A stretch of DNA of 64,000 nucleotides. Source: Bradyrhizobium betae (GTDB lineage Bacteria; Pseudomonadota; Alphaproteobacteria; Rhizobiales; Xanthobacteraceae). Location of the stretch: assembly GCF_004123905.1 (NCBI RefSeq), contig NZ_MZXW01000021.1, positions 124,001-188,000 of the forward strand, read 5' to 3'. Of the stretch, positions 44,302 through 53,040 are shown piece after piece. The position numbers and the translations under genes are program-made. The notes below the pieces were generated by a model. The model did not search any database, had not been told where the DNA came from, and was given only the letters and a program-made list of their open reading frames with translations. Numbering within the stretch: the first letter of the stretch is position 1; every line of letters starts with the position of its first letter.

Positions 44302-45577
44302 AGGTGTCCGCCGTGATGGTTTCAAACCAGCGCTCGGCCTCAGCCGCCTCGCGGGCGCGCAGCTCGCGCGGGGCATCGACCGGGCTGGTCGCGCCGCCCT
44401 CGACCTCGGCAAAGATGTCACCCCTGGGCTGGTAATTGCCGGCGAGCGAGAAGCCGTAGCCGGGCGCGACGGTGTTGTAGCAGATGCCGGTCAGCCGCGG
44501 TGTCCCCGGCGCACGGTTCGCGAGCAGGGCGACGATCGCGGCGGCGCAGGCCTTGCCCTGTGCGCCCGCTGCCGATGCCGATTTAGGGATGCCGCCGCCG
44601 AGACAGGCATCGCCGATGACATGGATGTTCGGGACGAGCTTCGACTCGAAGGTCACAGGGTCGATCGGACACCAGCCGGTCGCATCAGTCGCGCCTGCGA
44701 TCTCGGCGATGCGCCCGGCGCGCTGCGCCGGGATGACGTTGGCGACGTCAGGGGTGTAGTTGCCGAACTCGGTGATGATGGTCCGCGTCGAGGGATCGAC
44801 CGAGGTGACGCGGCCGCCTTGCGACAGCGCGATGCGCTCGATCATATCGCCATAGAGCTCCTTCCACGCCTTCTCGAACAACCGCTGCTGCGAAAAATTG
44901 TCCTTGGCATCGAGGACCAGCACTTTTGAGCGCGGCTTCTTCGTCTTCAGGTAGTGCGCGATCAGGCTGGCACGCTCGTAGGGAGCTGGCGGACAGCGCG
45001 AGGGATTGGCCGGAACTGCGATGGCGACAGTGCCGCCGTCTTCCATCGCCTCCAGTTGCCGGCGCAATAGCAGCGTCTGCGCGCCGGCCTTCCAGGCGTG
45101 CGGCATTTTTTCCGACGCGGCCTCGTCATAGCCGGGCAAGGCTTCGAAATGGAAGTCGATGCCGGGCGAGAGCACGAGGCGATCGTAGGGCAGCGCGACG
45201 CCATCGGTCGTCATCACGCTGCGCCGCTGCGGCTCAATTGCGGTCACGGCCTGGCTGATCATGGTGACGCCCTCGGCGGCGAGCTTGTCGTAGCCGAACT
45301 GCTGGGCTTCGATGTCGCGCAGGCCCGCGATCACCTCGTTGCTCAGGGGGCAGGAGGTGAAGACCGCATTGGGCTCTATCAGGATGATTTGCAAGTCTGG
45401 CTGCGCACGCTTCAGGGCGCGGGCGCACGCCGCGCCGCCGAAACCGCCGCCGACCACGACGACACGCGCCGTGGATTGCGCGTGCAGGATCGATGGCCGC
45501 GCCAGCGCTACGGCTGCCGCGGTGATGCCGAGCACGGCATTCCGCCGTGTCACCGGGCGCGTGGTCATCGGGATCAT
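44294..45577 (-). CDS. soxF: Flavocytochrome c sulfide dehydrogenase flavoprotein (SoxF/FccB)
   Basis: A 427-residue FAD protein with a TAT signal (VTRRNAVLGITAAAVALARP). It has the FAD motif VVVVGGGFGGAACARALKRA, FTSCPLSNEVIAGLRD with one redox Cys, VVIGDACLGGGIPKSASAA-like sequence (VIGDACLGGGIPKSAS) and a second redox Cys in GICYNTVAPGYGFSLAG. Related proteins oxidize sulfide to polysulfide or sulfur and hand electrons to a cytochrome. It is transcribed after the iorB-like gene (48 nt gap) and overlaps soxX. Confidence 0.88.
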   Translation of the reverse strand: MIPMTTRPVTRRNAVLGITAAAVALARPSILHAQSTARVVVVGGGFGGAACARALKRAQPDLQIILIEPNAVFTSCPLSNEVIAGLRDIEAQQFGYDKLAAEGVTMISQAVTAIEPQRRSVMTTDGVALPYDRLVLSPGIDFHFEALPGYDEAASEKMPHAWKAGAQTLLLRRQLEAMEDGGTVAIAVPANPSRCPPAPYERASLIAHYLKTKKPRSKVLVLDAKDNFSQQRLFEKAWKELYGDMIERIALSQGGRVTSVDPSTRTIITEFGNYTPDVANVIPAQRAGRIAEIAGATDATGWCPIDPVTFESKLVPNIHVIGDACLGGGIPKSASAAGAQGKACAAAIVALLANRAPGTPRLTGICYNTVAPGYGFSLAGNYQPRGDIFAEVEGGATSPVDAPRELRAREAAEAERWFETITADTFG

Positions 45578-45625
45578 CCAGACAAAAATACTGCGGCGGC
45601 CGTCATGGCCGCCGCAGCGCTTCGT

Positions 45626-47812
45626 TTACGCGAAGGTGATGTTCTGGTCGCGCAGCGGCACCGAGCGGATGCGCTTGCCCGTCGCGGCGAAATAGGCGTT
45701 GAGCACCGCTGGTGCTGCGACGCCGATGGTCGGCTCGCCGACACCGCCCCAGAATCCGCCGCTCGGCACCATCACCGATTCCACCTTCGGCATCTCGTTG
45801 ATGCGCATCGAGTTGAAGGTGTCGAAGTTGGTTTGCTCGATCTTGCCGTCCTTGACGGTGCAGCCACCGTAGAACAGCGCAGACAGGCCATAGACGAAGG
45901 AGCCCGCGATCTGCCGCTCGACCTGCGCCGGATTGACGACGTAGCCGGGATCGGTGGAGGCGACGATGCGATGCACCTTGATCTTGCTGCCCTCGGTCAC
46001 CGAGATCTCGGCGGCGCCGGCGACATAGCTGCCATAGCCCATGACCTGCGCGATGCCGCGATAGACGCCTTGCGGCGCGGGCTTGTCCCAGCCGATCTTT
46101 TCGGCGACGGCATTGAGCACCGCCAGATGCTTGGGATGGTTGCCCATCAGCTTGCGGCGGAATTCGAGCGGGTCCTGGCCTACGGAATGGGCCAGCTCGT
46201 CCATGAAGCATTCCATGTAGATCGCGTTGTGATTGACGTTGACGCCGCGCCAGAAGCCCGGCGGGACGTGCGGGTTGCGCATCGCATGCTCGACCAGCAG
46301 GTTCGGCACCGAATAGCCGATCGCGGCCTCGCCGGATTGGGCGACGCCCTGGAAGGCGGCCGGATCCATGCCGTTCTGCAGCGCTTCGGGGCGCAGCGAG
46401 AACAGGATCGACTGCCCGGACAGGCGGTAATGCAACGCGACCAGGTTGTTATTGGCATCGAACGCGCCGGTCATCTTGCACTGGGTGACCGGGTGATACC
46501 GGCCATGCGCCATGTCCTCTTCGCGCGACCACAGCAGCTTGATCGGCGTGCCCGGCATCTGCTTGGCGATCAGAACGGCCTGGCGGACATAATCGGTCTG
46601 GCCGCGCCGGCCGAAGCCGCCGCCGGGCATCACCTTGTACATGTCGCACTTCTCGGCCGGCAGGCCTGAGGCCTCCAGCACCGCCGCGAAGACGGCCTCG
46701 CCGTTCTGCGTGCCGCACCAGACCTCGCATTTGTCGGCCGTGTAGAGCGCGGTGGCGTTCATCGGCTCCATCGTGGCGTGGTTCTGGTAAGGATAGTTGT
46801 AGACGGCTTCGACCTTCTTCGCCGCACCGGCAATCGCCGCTTTGACGTCGCCGTTCTTGTTGCCGACATAGGCCGGCTGTGCGTCGTCGAGGCCTTCGGC
46901 GAGCCACTTCGCAATCGACTCGCTGGAGACTTTTGCATTCTCGCCCTCGTCCCAGACGATCGGCATCGCTTCCAGCGCGGTCTTGGCGTGCCACCATGTG
47001 TCGGCAACGACGGCGACCGCGGTGTCGCCGACCTTGACGACCTTCTTGACGCCTTTCATGCCGGCGACCTTGGCTTCGTCATAGCTCTTCAGCTTGCCAC
47101 CGAACACCGGGCAGTCCTTGATCGCGGCGTTCAGCATGCCCGGCAGCTTGACGTCGATGCCGTAGATCATGGTGCCATTGGTCTTGTCGGCGGTGTCGAG
47201 CCGCAGCAGTCCCTTGCCCGCGATGGTCCAGTCCTTGGGGTCCTTGAGCTTGACGTCGGCCGGCGGCGTCAGCTTGGCGGCGGCTTCGGCGACCTTGCCG
47301 TAAGTCGTGGTCTTGCCCGATGCCTTGTGGGTGATGACGCCCTTGGCGACGGTGCATTCGGAGGCCGGTACCTTCCACTCGTTGGCGGCGGCCTCGATCA
47401 GCATCACGCGTGCGGTGGCGCCGCCCTTGCGGACATAGTCCTGCGAGGAGCGGATGCCGCGGCTGCCGCCGGTCGAGAAATCGCCCCAGGCGCGCTTGCG
47501 GGCGACACTCTGGCCGGGTGTCGGGTACTCGGTCGTGACCTTCGACCAGTCGCATTCGAGCTCTTCGGCGACGAGCTGGGCAAGGCCGGTGAGCGAACCC
47601 TGGCCCATCTCGGAGCGGGCGATGCGGATCACCACGGTGTCATCGGGCTTCACCACGACCCAGGCATTGACCTCGGGCGAGCCGTCGGCGGCGCGCACCA
47701 CGGCGGGGCCGCCGAAAGGAAGGTCGAGGCCGATGGCGAGGCCGGCGCCGACTGCGGCGGTGCCGACGACGAAGGCGCGGCGGTTCATCTTGGGAGAGAC
47801 GTGCTTGTTCAT
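45626..47812 (-). CDS. iorB: Molybdopterin-binding subunit of an isoquinoline 1-oxidoreductase-like molybdenum hydroxylase
   Basis: A 728-residue xanthine-dehydrogenase-family large subunit. It begins with a TAT signal (MNRRAFVVGTAAVGAGLA). It has RIARSEMGQGSLTGLAQLVA, STGGSRGIRSSQDYVRKGGA, PYQNHATMEPMNATALY, PGGGFGRRGQTDYVRQAVL and PPGFWRGVNVNHNAIYMECF, which follow the order of IorB proteins that bind Mo-MCD at the membrane or in the periplasm. These enzymes hydroxylate N-heterocycles or oxidize aldehydes. The small Fe-S subunit is 11 nt upstream. The following sox genes are in the same direction. Confidence 0.87.
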   Translation of the reverse strand: MNKHVSPKMNRRAFVVGTAAVGAGLAIGLDLPFGGPAVVRAADGSPEVNAWVVVKPDDTVVIRIARSEMGQGSLTGLAQLVAEELECDWSKVTTEYPTPGQSVARKRAWGDFSTGGSRGIRSSQDYVRKGGATARVMLIEAAANEWKVPASECTVAKGVITHKASGKTTTYGKVAEAAAKLTPPADVKLKDPKDWTIAGKGLLRLDTADKTNGTMIYGIDVKLPGMLNAAIKDCPVFGGKLKSYDEAKVAGMKGVKKVVKVGDTAVAVVADTWWHAKTALEAMPIVWDEGENAKVSSESIAKWLAEGLDDAQPAYVGNKNGDVKAAIAGAAKKVEAVYNYPYQNHATMEPMNATALYTADKCEVWCGTQNGEAVFAAVLEASGLPAEKCDMYKVMPGGGFGRRGQTDYVRQAVLIAKQMPGTPIKLLWSREEDMAHGRYHPVTQCKMTGAFDANNNLVALHYRLSGQSILFSLRPEALQNGMDPAAFQGVAQSGEAAIGYSVPNLLVEHAMRNPHVPPGFWRGVNVNHNAIYMECFMDELAHSVGQDPLEFRRKLMGNHPKHLAVLNAVAEKIGWDKPAPQGVYRGIAQVMGYGSYVAGAAEISVTEGSKIKVHRIVASTDPGYVVNPAQVERQIAGSFVYGLSALFYGGCTVKDGKIEQTNFDTFNSMRINEMPKVESVMVPSGGFWGGVGEPTIGVAAPAVLNAYFAATGKRIRSVPLRDQNITFA

Positions 47813-47823
47813 AGGGCGGCTCC

Positions 47824-48273
47824 TCAGGCGCTGGCGATCGTGTGGATCGCTTCGCGCACCTGCTGGAAGGTGCCGCAGCGGCAGATATTGGTGATGGCCT
47901 CGTCGATATCGGCGTCAGTCGGTTTCGGCTTCTCGGCGAGAAGCGCCGCGACCGCCATGATCATTCCGCTCTGGCAGTAGCCGCACTGCGGAACGTCTTT
48001 CGCGATCCACGCTGCCTGCACCTTGTGCAATGTATCGCCGGAGGCGAGCCCCTCGATCGTGGTGATCTTCTTGCCCTCGGCCTCGCTGACCGAAACGCCG
48101 CAGGAGCGCATGGCGACGCCGTCCATGTGAACGGTGCAGGCGCCGCATTGTGCAATGCCGCAGCCATATTTGGTGCCGGTCAGGCCGGCATTCTCGCGGA
48201 TCGCCCAGAGTAGCGGCGTATCCGGCTCGACATCGAGTGTGAAGGTTTTTCCGTTGATTGTTAGATTTGCCAT
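47824..48273 (-). CDS. iorA: (2Fe-2S)-binding subunit of the IorAB-like molybdenum hydroxylase
   Basis: A 149-residue protein with two 2Fe-2S sites. The plant-type ferredoxin cluster is KYGCGIAQCGACTVHMDG plus CGVSVSE, and the second, helical cluster is PQCGYCQSGMIMAVAALL and NICRCGTFQQVREAI. It passes electrons from the molybdenum centre. No signal peptide is seen, so it should be co-exported with the TAT-bearing large subunit. AAGGGA lies before the ATG. Confidence 0.92.
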   Translation of the reverse strand: MANLTINGKTFTLDVEPDTPLLWAIRENAGLTGTKYGCGIAQCGACTVHMDGVAMRSCGVSVSEAEGKKITTIEGLASGDTLHKVQAAWIAKDVPQCGYCQSGMIMAVAALLAEKPKPTDADIDEAITNICRCGTFQQVREAIHTIASA

Positions 48274-48285
48274 CGCAAGTCCCTT

Positions 48286-48298
48286 GATTGGCCCAATC
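48286..48298. promoter_or_regulatory. Palindrome in the iorA leader
   Basis: GATTGG-C-CCAATC is a perfect 13 nt palindrome with one central base, 13 nt upstream of the iorA start, followed by another GATTGG half-site at 48304. It lies in the iorA leader or its promoter and could be an operator for the ior-sox directon. Confidence 0.35.
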
Positions 48299-48507
48299 CA
48301 CCGATTGGACTCAGGGAAACAATGTGTCTGGCAAATTGGAACTGTTCAAATCAATAGTCCGAGGGGTGGTTCTCAAAGAGGCTGACATGCGCGGGGAAGA
48401 ATGTCGGGAGCACGGTGTTGCGCGTTGTGAATGGCCGTACAATTCCGCAGCCTTTGGTCGCATCGATTTCATTTGACTATCTGGGGGTATTGTACAACCT
48501 TGGGTTT

Positions 48508-48526
48508 GATGGATCATTAGTCCATC
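48508..48526 (+). promoter_or_regulatory. Inverted repeat before the putative precursor gene
   Basis: GATGGA-TCATTAG-TCCATC, perfect 6 nt arms and a 7 nt spacer, ends 4 nt before the AAGGGAG ribosome site of the 84-codon gene. Farther upstream GTACAATT (48437) and ATTGTAC (48489) form a second wide inverted repeat, and TTGACT at 48473 is a possible -35. The region is AT-richer than both flanks. Confidence 0.35.
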
Positions 48527-48542
48527 CTAAGGGAGAAGTGCC

Positions 48543-48797
48543 ATGGGTCGCATTGTCACGATTGATCTCGAAAAGGTTCTCGCGTCAGGTAACGATCTCA
48601 AAGCCAAGTCACCTTCTGGTCTCACCAGCCACGCCGACCTGCTCGGCCTTGCCAGCGACGTCAGCAAGGATCCGGTCGCCTATCTGAGCAGCGTTGGCGT
48701 ACAGCTCGACGACACGACGGCGACGATGCTGCGGAGCAAGCTGGCCACGCGTAGCGGTGGCATACAGGCCGGTTCGATCCATATCGACCTCATCTGA
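48543..48797 (+). CDS. Putative RiPP precursor peptide
   Basis: An 84-residue peptide with a good ribosome site (AAGGGAGAAG) and ATG at 48543. It starts MGRIVTIDLEKVLASGNDLK, continues through a helical, acidic middle (DLLGLASDVSKDPVAYLSSV, then GVQLDD) and ends TRSGGIQAGSIHIDLI. There is no Cys, Trp or Phe; the only aromatic-like residues near the end are H80 and, in the leader-like part, Y61. A Gly-Gly at ~72-73 before the last 12 residues is a plausible leader/core boundary. It begins an operon of radical SAM and peptide-modification genes, which is the main evidence for the call. No homologue is recognised by name. Confidence 0.65.
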   Translation: MGRIVTIDLEKVLASGNDLKAKSPSGLTSHADLLGLASDVSKDPVAYLSSVGVQLDDTTATMLRSKLATRSGGIQAGSIHIDLI

Positions 48798-48866
48798 TCC
48801 GGCTTCGGCAAACTTTCGTCGGCAGATCATGATGGCCGGCTGACCGGTTCGCCGGGCAGCCGGGAT

Positions 48867-49940
48867 ATGGGGTCGTCGGCCATGGCGCTCGGCGCACAAT
48901 ATTTATCCGATTTCCGCGCGGCCAGGGTGACGCCCAAGAATCTCGTTTTGAACGTCACGCTGAAATGTCCGCTCAAGTGCTCGCACTGTTGCTTTTCATC
49001 CGACATGTTTCACGGCGGCCATCTTTCCGCCGCTGACGTTCATCGGTGCATTCAGCAGGCTGCGCAGATACCGTCGATGGAGATCGTCCATTTCGTCGGT
49101 GGCGATCCGATGCTGCACGCGGATATCGTGGCTGACGCCGTGGCGTTGGCCTCGTCGCTGGGCTTGCGCGCCGGCATCACCACGAGTGCGTTCTGGGCCA
49201 AGTCGCCTGCGCGCGCGATGGCGGCTGTTCAACGACTGCGGGTCGCGGGCCTCACCGAGATGACGCTGTCGTATGATGATCCCCACGCCGAGTTCGTGCC
49301 GCTGAACTTCATTGCCAATGCGGTCGCTGCCGCGCGGGACAACGGCCTGCTGCTTCGAATCGCGGTGGTGGTCGAGGCCGGCTCGCGGATCACGGCCGCC
49401 AGCCTGCGCGTCGACCTTGGCCTTCAGGATGAGCCCGGGATCAACATCTACGAAACTGTCGCCAACTCGACCGGCCGTGGCGAGGGCACGGATGAGGAAA
49501 CGCGAGCGGGGCGCGTTCGCCACGCGTCGGCTTACCGCGGACCGTGCGAGTCCGTTCTCCACACCCTCACAGTCGATCACGAGGGCGGCATCCAGCCCTG
49601 CTGCGGCGTGCTTCCTCACTACGATTCCCTGAAAGTCGGCCACATTGCGGAGGAGGGGATCGAAGCCGCCATGCGGGCGGCCGCCGACGATCCGCTCTAT
49701 AGATGGATCAGGCTGGAGGGACCCGTTGCCATCCTCGCTGCTGTCACGGCCGACGATCCCGTGCCAATGCGCGCGGAGGAGTTCGATGGTATCTGCACCG
49801 CCTGCGATCGTATCTTCCGCTCGCCGGATCTGCTGGCGCGGGTGCGCGAAGCCGCCGAGGCGCGCCGCAGCCAGATCGAGACCTGCGAGATCCTGCTGGA
49901 CGGCCAGGCCGGACCTGCCAACCTCGTGGCCGCCCCATGA
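48867..49940 (+). CDS. Radical SAM protein with SPASM-like C-terminus
   Basis: A 357-residue enzyme. The radical SAM cluster motif is C34-x3-C38-x2-C41 in TLKCPLKCSHCCFSS, followed by VHFVGGDPMLHADIV (GGE-like, here GGD). The C-terminal part has CESVLHTLTVDHEGGIQPCC (residues ~232-251) and GICTACDRIF near 310, a Cys pattern fitting one or two auxiliary Fe-S clusters of SPASM/twitch type. Such enzymes make C-C, C-S or C-O bonds or epimerize residues in ribosomal peptides. It begins 69 nt after the precursor gene, and its 3' end overlaps the next gene by 4 nt (ATGA). Specific reaction unknown. Confidence 0.82.
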   Translation: MGSSAMALGAQYLSDFRAARVTPKNLVLNVTLKCPLKCSHCCFSSDMFHGGHLSAADVHRCIQQAAQIPSMEIVHFVGGDPMLHADIVADAVALASSLGLRAGITTSAFWAKSPARAMAAVQRLRVAGLTEMTLSYDDPHAEFVPLNFIANAVAAARDNGLLLRIAVVVEAGSRITAASLRVDLGLQDEPGINIYETVANSTGRGEGTDEETRAGRVRHASAYRGPCESVLHTLTVDHEGGIQPCCGVLPHYDSLKVGHIAEEGIEAAMRAAADDPLYRWIRLEGPVAILAAVTADDPVPMRAEEFDGICTACDRIFRSPDLLARVREAAEARRSQIETCEILLDGQAGPANLVAAP

Positions 49941-51883
49941 GCGTCGATGTCCTCTTCTGCTCGGCGCCGGTGATGTCCGTGGTACGCCCGTCCGCGGCGC
50001 TCGGCCTGTTGCAGGCGCTGCTGCGGCAGAAGGGCATTCGGGCCGAGTCGCTCTATCTCAATCTGCTCTTCGCGGATCGCATCGGGCTCGACCTGAACGA
50101 GCAACTCGCGGAGAAGCTGCCAAGCCATCTTCTGGCCGGCGATTGGCTGTTCGGCGATTGCCTGGGCGCGCGGCCCGACCGACCGCAGGTGCAGCGTCAT
50201 ATCCAGGAGCTCAGCGCCGCCGTCGAGCGAAAGGGATTGGCGCAGCTCCATGAGATCCGCCGCAATCTGATCCCGTCCTTTGTCGCCGAAGCGGCGGACC
50301 GGCTGCTCGAACGCAACCCAAAAATCATCGGCTTCACCTCGATGTTTGAGCAGACGGTCGCCTCGCTCGCGATCGCGGCCGCGGTGAAAGAGCGCGATCC
50401 GTCCGTGATCGTCTGCCTCGGCGGCGCCAATTGCCATGGCCCGATGGGCGCGGTGTTGCTGAAGAACTTTTCGCAGATCGACTACGTCTTCAATGGCGAG
50501 GCCGATACCGTGTTCGGCCCGGCCGCTGAGGCGATTCTGCGCGGCGAGCAGCCCCGCGGTATGCCGGGATGCCTGTCACGTGAACAGTCTGCCACAGGTA
50601 GCGCGGCCGGTCCGACCGCGATGGATGCGCTGCCGATACCGGACTACGCAGACTATTTCGCGCAACTGGCTTGGATGTCTGAAGCCTCGCGCGTGCGTCC
50701 TTCGATTCCGTTCGAGTCGTCGCGGGGCTGCTGGTGGGGGCAGAAGCATCACTGCACCTTCTGCGGCCTGAATGGGGAGGGCATGGCGTTCAGGGCAAAG
50801 TCGGCGCCACGCGTGCTCTGCGAAATAGAGACACTGCATGCGGAATTCGGGATCGGACGTTTTGCCGCCACTGACAACATCCTGGGCATGTCCCACATCG
50901 ACGGCGTGCTGGGAAAGCTCGCCGAACGCCCGGCGCACGGCTTTCGCTTCTTCTACGAGATCAAGGCCAATATGGACGAAGCGCAGCTCGAGAAGCTGGC
51001 GCTGGCCGGGACTGTCTGGCTGCAGCCCGGCATCGAAAGCCTCTCAGACCCGGTGCTGCATCTCATGCGCAAGGGCGTGAGCGCCTTGCTCAACCTCCGT
51101 CTGCTGCGCAATTGCCGTGAGCTTGGCGTCGGGCTGGTCTGGTCGATCCTCTATGGCTTCCCCGGCGAGCCGCGCGACGCTTATGACGCCGTCGCCAAGA
51201 TGGTGCCGCTGCTCGAACACCTTCAGCCGCCGGTCGGCTGCGGCCGCATCCGGCTCGACCGCTTCAGCCCCAATTTTGAGCGCGCCGCCGAGATCGGCTT
51301 TCACAACGTCACGCCGATGCCGGCCTATGGCGCGATCTATGACGTCCCGGACGAAGATCTCGCTAACCTCGCTTATTTCTTCGAGGGCGATGCGCCGGAC
51401 GCCGCACGTGAGCAGGATCTGGTGTCGCTCAAGGACGCAAGCGCAGGCTGGCGCGCGCGCTGGTTCGACCAACCCTTCTCACCGCAATTGACGATGACGG
51501 CCGTGGGCACCGCGCATCTCGTCAGCGACACCCGCGCATGCGCGCTTCAGCCGTTTTATTGCCCGACACCGTCCGAGGTCGCCGTGCTCAATCTGCTGCG
51601 CAATCCCTGCACGCGGCCGAACATTGCTGAGCAGCTTGCGGATCGCTTTGACGTGACATCAGTCGAGGCCGCAATGGATGCGGTCTTGATGCGGCGGTTC
51701 GCGATCGAGATCGACGGCAGGATGCTCTCGTTGGTCACGGACGCCGGCCGGGAGGTTTTTGACGCCGACGCGCGCGCCGAGTTTCCGCTCGGCTTCGTTC
51801 TTCCGCGCGAGCGCCCGAAAATTCACGCGAGCTTGACGGATCTCCGCGATGAGCCGGCAGGCCTCGAACGGGTGCAGCCATGA
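49937..51883 (+). CDS. B12-type radical SAM peptide C-methyltransferase-like protein (rSAM_ocin_1 family)
   Basis: A 648-residue protein. The N-terminal ~200 residues form a cobalamin-binding-like domain (VLFCSAPVMSVVRPSAALGL, IIGFTSMFEQTVASLAIAA, IVCLGGANCHGPMGAVLLKN). The radical SAM motif is the unusual C-x7-C-x2-C of GCWWGQKHHCTFCGLNGEG, followed by MAFRAKS. Together these identify the RiPP maturation radical SAM protein 1 (rSAM_ocin_1) family, members of which are proposed or shown to C-methylate peptide precursors. The C-terminal 170 residues, including QLTMTAVGTAHLVSDTRACA, end with a winged-helix-like region. It overlaps its neighbours by 4 nt on both sides. Confidence 0.87.
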   Translation: MSVDVLFCSAPVMSVVRPSAALGLLQALLRQKGIRAESLYLNLLFADRIGLDLNEQLAEKLPSHLLAGDWLFGDCLGARPDRPQVQRHIQELSAAVERKGLAQLHEIRRNLIPSFVAEAADRLLERNPKIIGFTSMFEQTVASLAIAAAVKERDPSVIVCLGGANCHGPMGAVLLKNFSQIDYVFNGEADTVFGPAAEAILRGEQPRGMPGCLSREQSATGSAAGPTAMDALPIPDYADYFAQLAWMSEASRVRPSIPFESSRGCWWGQKHHCTFCGLNGEGMAFRAKSAPRVLCEIETLHAEFGIGRFAATDNILGMSHIDGVLGKLAERPAHGFRFFYEIKANMDEAQLEKLALAGTVWLQPGIESLSDPVLHLMRKGVSALLNLRLLRNCRELGVGLVWSILYGFPGEPRDAYDAVAKMVPLLEHLQPPVGCGRIRLDRFSPNFERAAEIGFHNVTPMPAYGAIYDVPDEDLANLAYFFEGDAPDAAREQDLVSLKDASAGWRARWFDQPFSPQLTMTAVGTAHLVSDTRACALQPFYCPTPSEVAVLNLLRNPCTRPNIAEQLADRFDVTSVEAAMDAVLMRRFAIEIDGRMLSLVTDAGREVFDADARAEFPLGFVLPRERPKIHASLTDLRDEPAGLERVQP

Positions 51884-53040
51884 CCGTCGAAGTCCGCCCG
51901 CTCGGCGACAAGTGCAACATCAAGTGTCGCTACTGCTATCAGGAGGGCATCCGCACCGCCGGCAACGTCCCGACGCGCTACGATCTCGATGCGATCATCG
52001 CGACGCTGGACAGACTGGGCGAGCCGTTCAGCCTGTTCGGCGGCGAGATCATGATGACGCGCCGGTCCGATCTCGAACGCCTGATGCAGCTGGGCTTCGA
52101 CCGCCATGGCGGCGTCGGCATGCAGACCAACGGCACGCTGATCGAGGAGCGCGACATCGAGCTGTTCAGGAAATACCGCGTGCGCATCGGAATCTCCATC
52201 GACGGGTCGGGACCGCTCAACGATGCCCGCTGGGCCGGCAGCCTTGCAGCAACGCGGCGCGCGACTGCGCGCATCGAGGCCGCGATCGAGACGCTGTGCC
52301 GCGAGGGCATGCCGCCGAACGTGATCGTGACGCTCAACCGGATGAACGCCGCGCCGGGGCGGCTCGACGTGCTGTGCGACTGGATCGGGTTTCTCGGCAG
52401 CCTCGGCGTACGCAAGCTGCGACTGCATCTGCTGGAGCAGGACGAAACGGAAGGAGGCGAGGGCCTCGCGCTCACCGCGCAGGAGAATCTCGTGGCTCTC
52501 AGGCGATTGCGCCGGCTCGAACAGGAGCTGCCGTCAGTCGAGTTCGACATCTTCACGGAGATGGCCGCGATGTTGGGGGGAGACGACGCCCGCACCTCAT
52601 GCGTGTTCCATGCCTGCGATCCCTATGCGACGCGCGCCGTGGTCGGCGTCGAAAGCGACGGCCGGCTCGGCAATTGCGGCCGCACCAACAAGGATGGCGT
52701 CACCCATCTGCGCGCGAGCCGCGAGGCTTTCGAGCGCCAGCTCTCGCTCTACCGGACGCCGCAGGCCGATGGCGGATGCCAGGGCTGCCGGTTCTTCCTC
52801 GCCTGCAAGGGCAACTGCCCGGGCACCGCGATCGGCGGCGACTGGCGGATGCGCTCGATTGACTGTCCGGTGTGGTTCGGCCTGTTCGAGGATATCGAGA
52901 CCGAACTTTTGGCGAGCGGCGAAATCGCGATCAGCCGGTCGGAGCTTCGACCTGATCTCGAAGCGAAGATGATCGCGGCATGGTCGATCGGTGACAATCC
53001 GACATTGCATTCGCTGCTCCAGCCAGCGGATTCAACATGA
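51880..53040 (+). CDS. Radical SAM/SPASM peptide-modifying enzyme
   Basis: A 386-residue protein. C12-x3-C16-x2-C19 in DKCNIKCRYCYQEGI binds the catalytic 4Fe-4S cluster. FSLFGGEIMM (GGE) binds SAM, and MQTNGTLIEERDIELF and VRIGISIDGSG are typical of SPASM peptide maturases. The C-terminal SPASM/auxiliary region has about eight Cys: FHACDP, GRLGNCGRTN, GGCQGCRFFLACKGNCPG and RSIDCPVWF. This pattern is common to enzymes making cyclophanes, thioethers and related crosslinks. It overlaps both neighbours by 4 nt, so it belongs to the same translational unit as the C-methyltransferase-like gene. Confidence 0.85.
   Translation: MTVEVRPLGDKCNIKCRYCYQEGIRTAGNVPTRYDLDAIIATLDRLGEPFSLFGGEIMMTRRSDLERLMQLGFDRHGGVGMQTNGTLIEERDIELFRKYRVRIGISIDGSGPLNDARWAGSLAATRRATARIEAAIETLCREGMPPNVIVTLNRMNAAPGRLDVLCDWIGFLGSLGVRKLRLHLLEQDETEGGEGLALTAQENLVALRRLRRLEQELPSVEFDIFTEMAAMLGGDDARTSCVFHACDPYATRAVVGVESDGRLGNCGRTNKDGVTHLRASREAFERQLSLYRTPQADGGCQGCRFFLACKGNCPGTAIGGDWRMRSIDCPVWFGLFEDIETELLASGEIAISRSELRPDLEAKMIAAWSIGDNPTLHSLLQPADST

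Noticed and set aside
45098..46669. A 523-codon plus-strand open frame across soxF and iorB
   Set aside because: It spans two clear genes on the other strand and has shadow composition.
48473..48498. A sigma-70-like promoter TTGACT...TACAAC before the putative precursor gene
   Set aside because: The spacing is about 14 nt and the -10 is poor, so it is mentioned only as a possibility.
48288..48517. Two small frames (62 and 68 codons) in the gap before the precursor gene
   Set aside because: Both lack ribosome sites and plausible protein composition, and they overlap each other on opposite strands.
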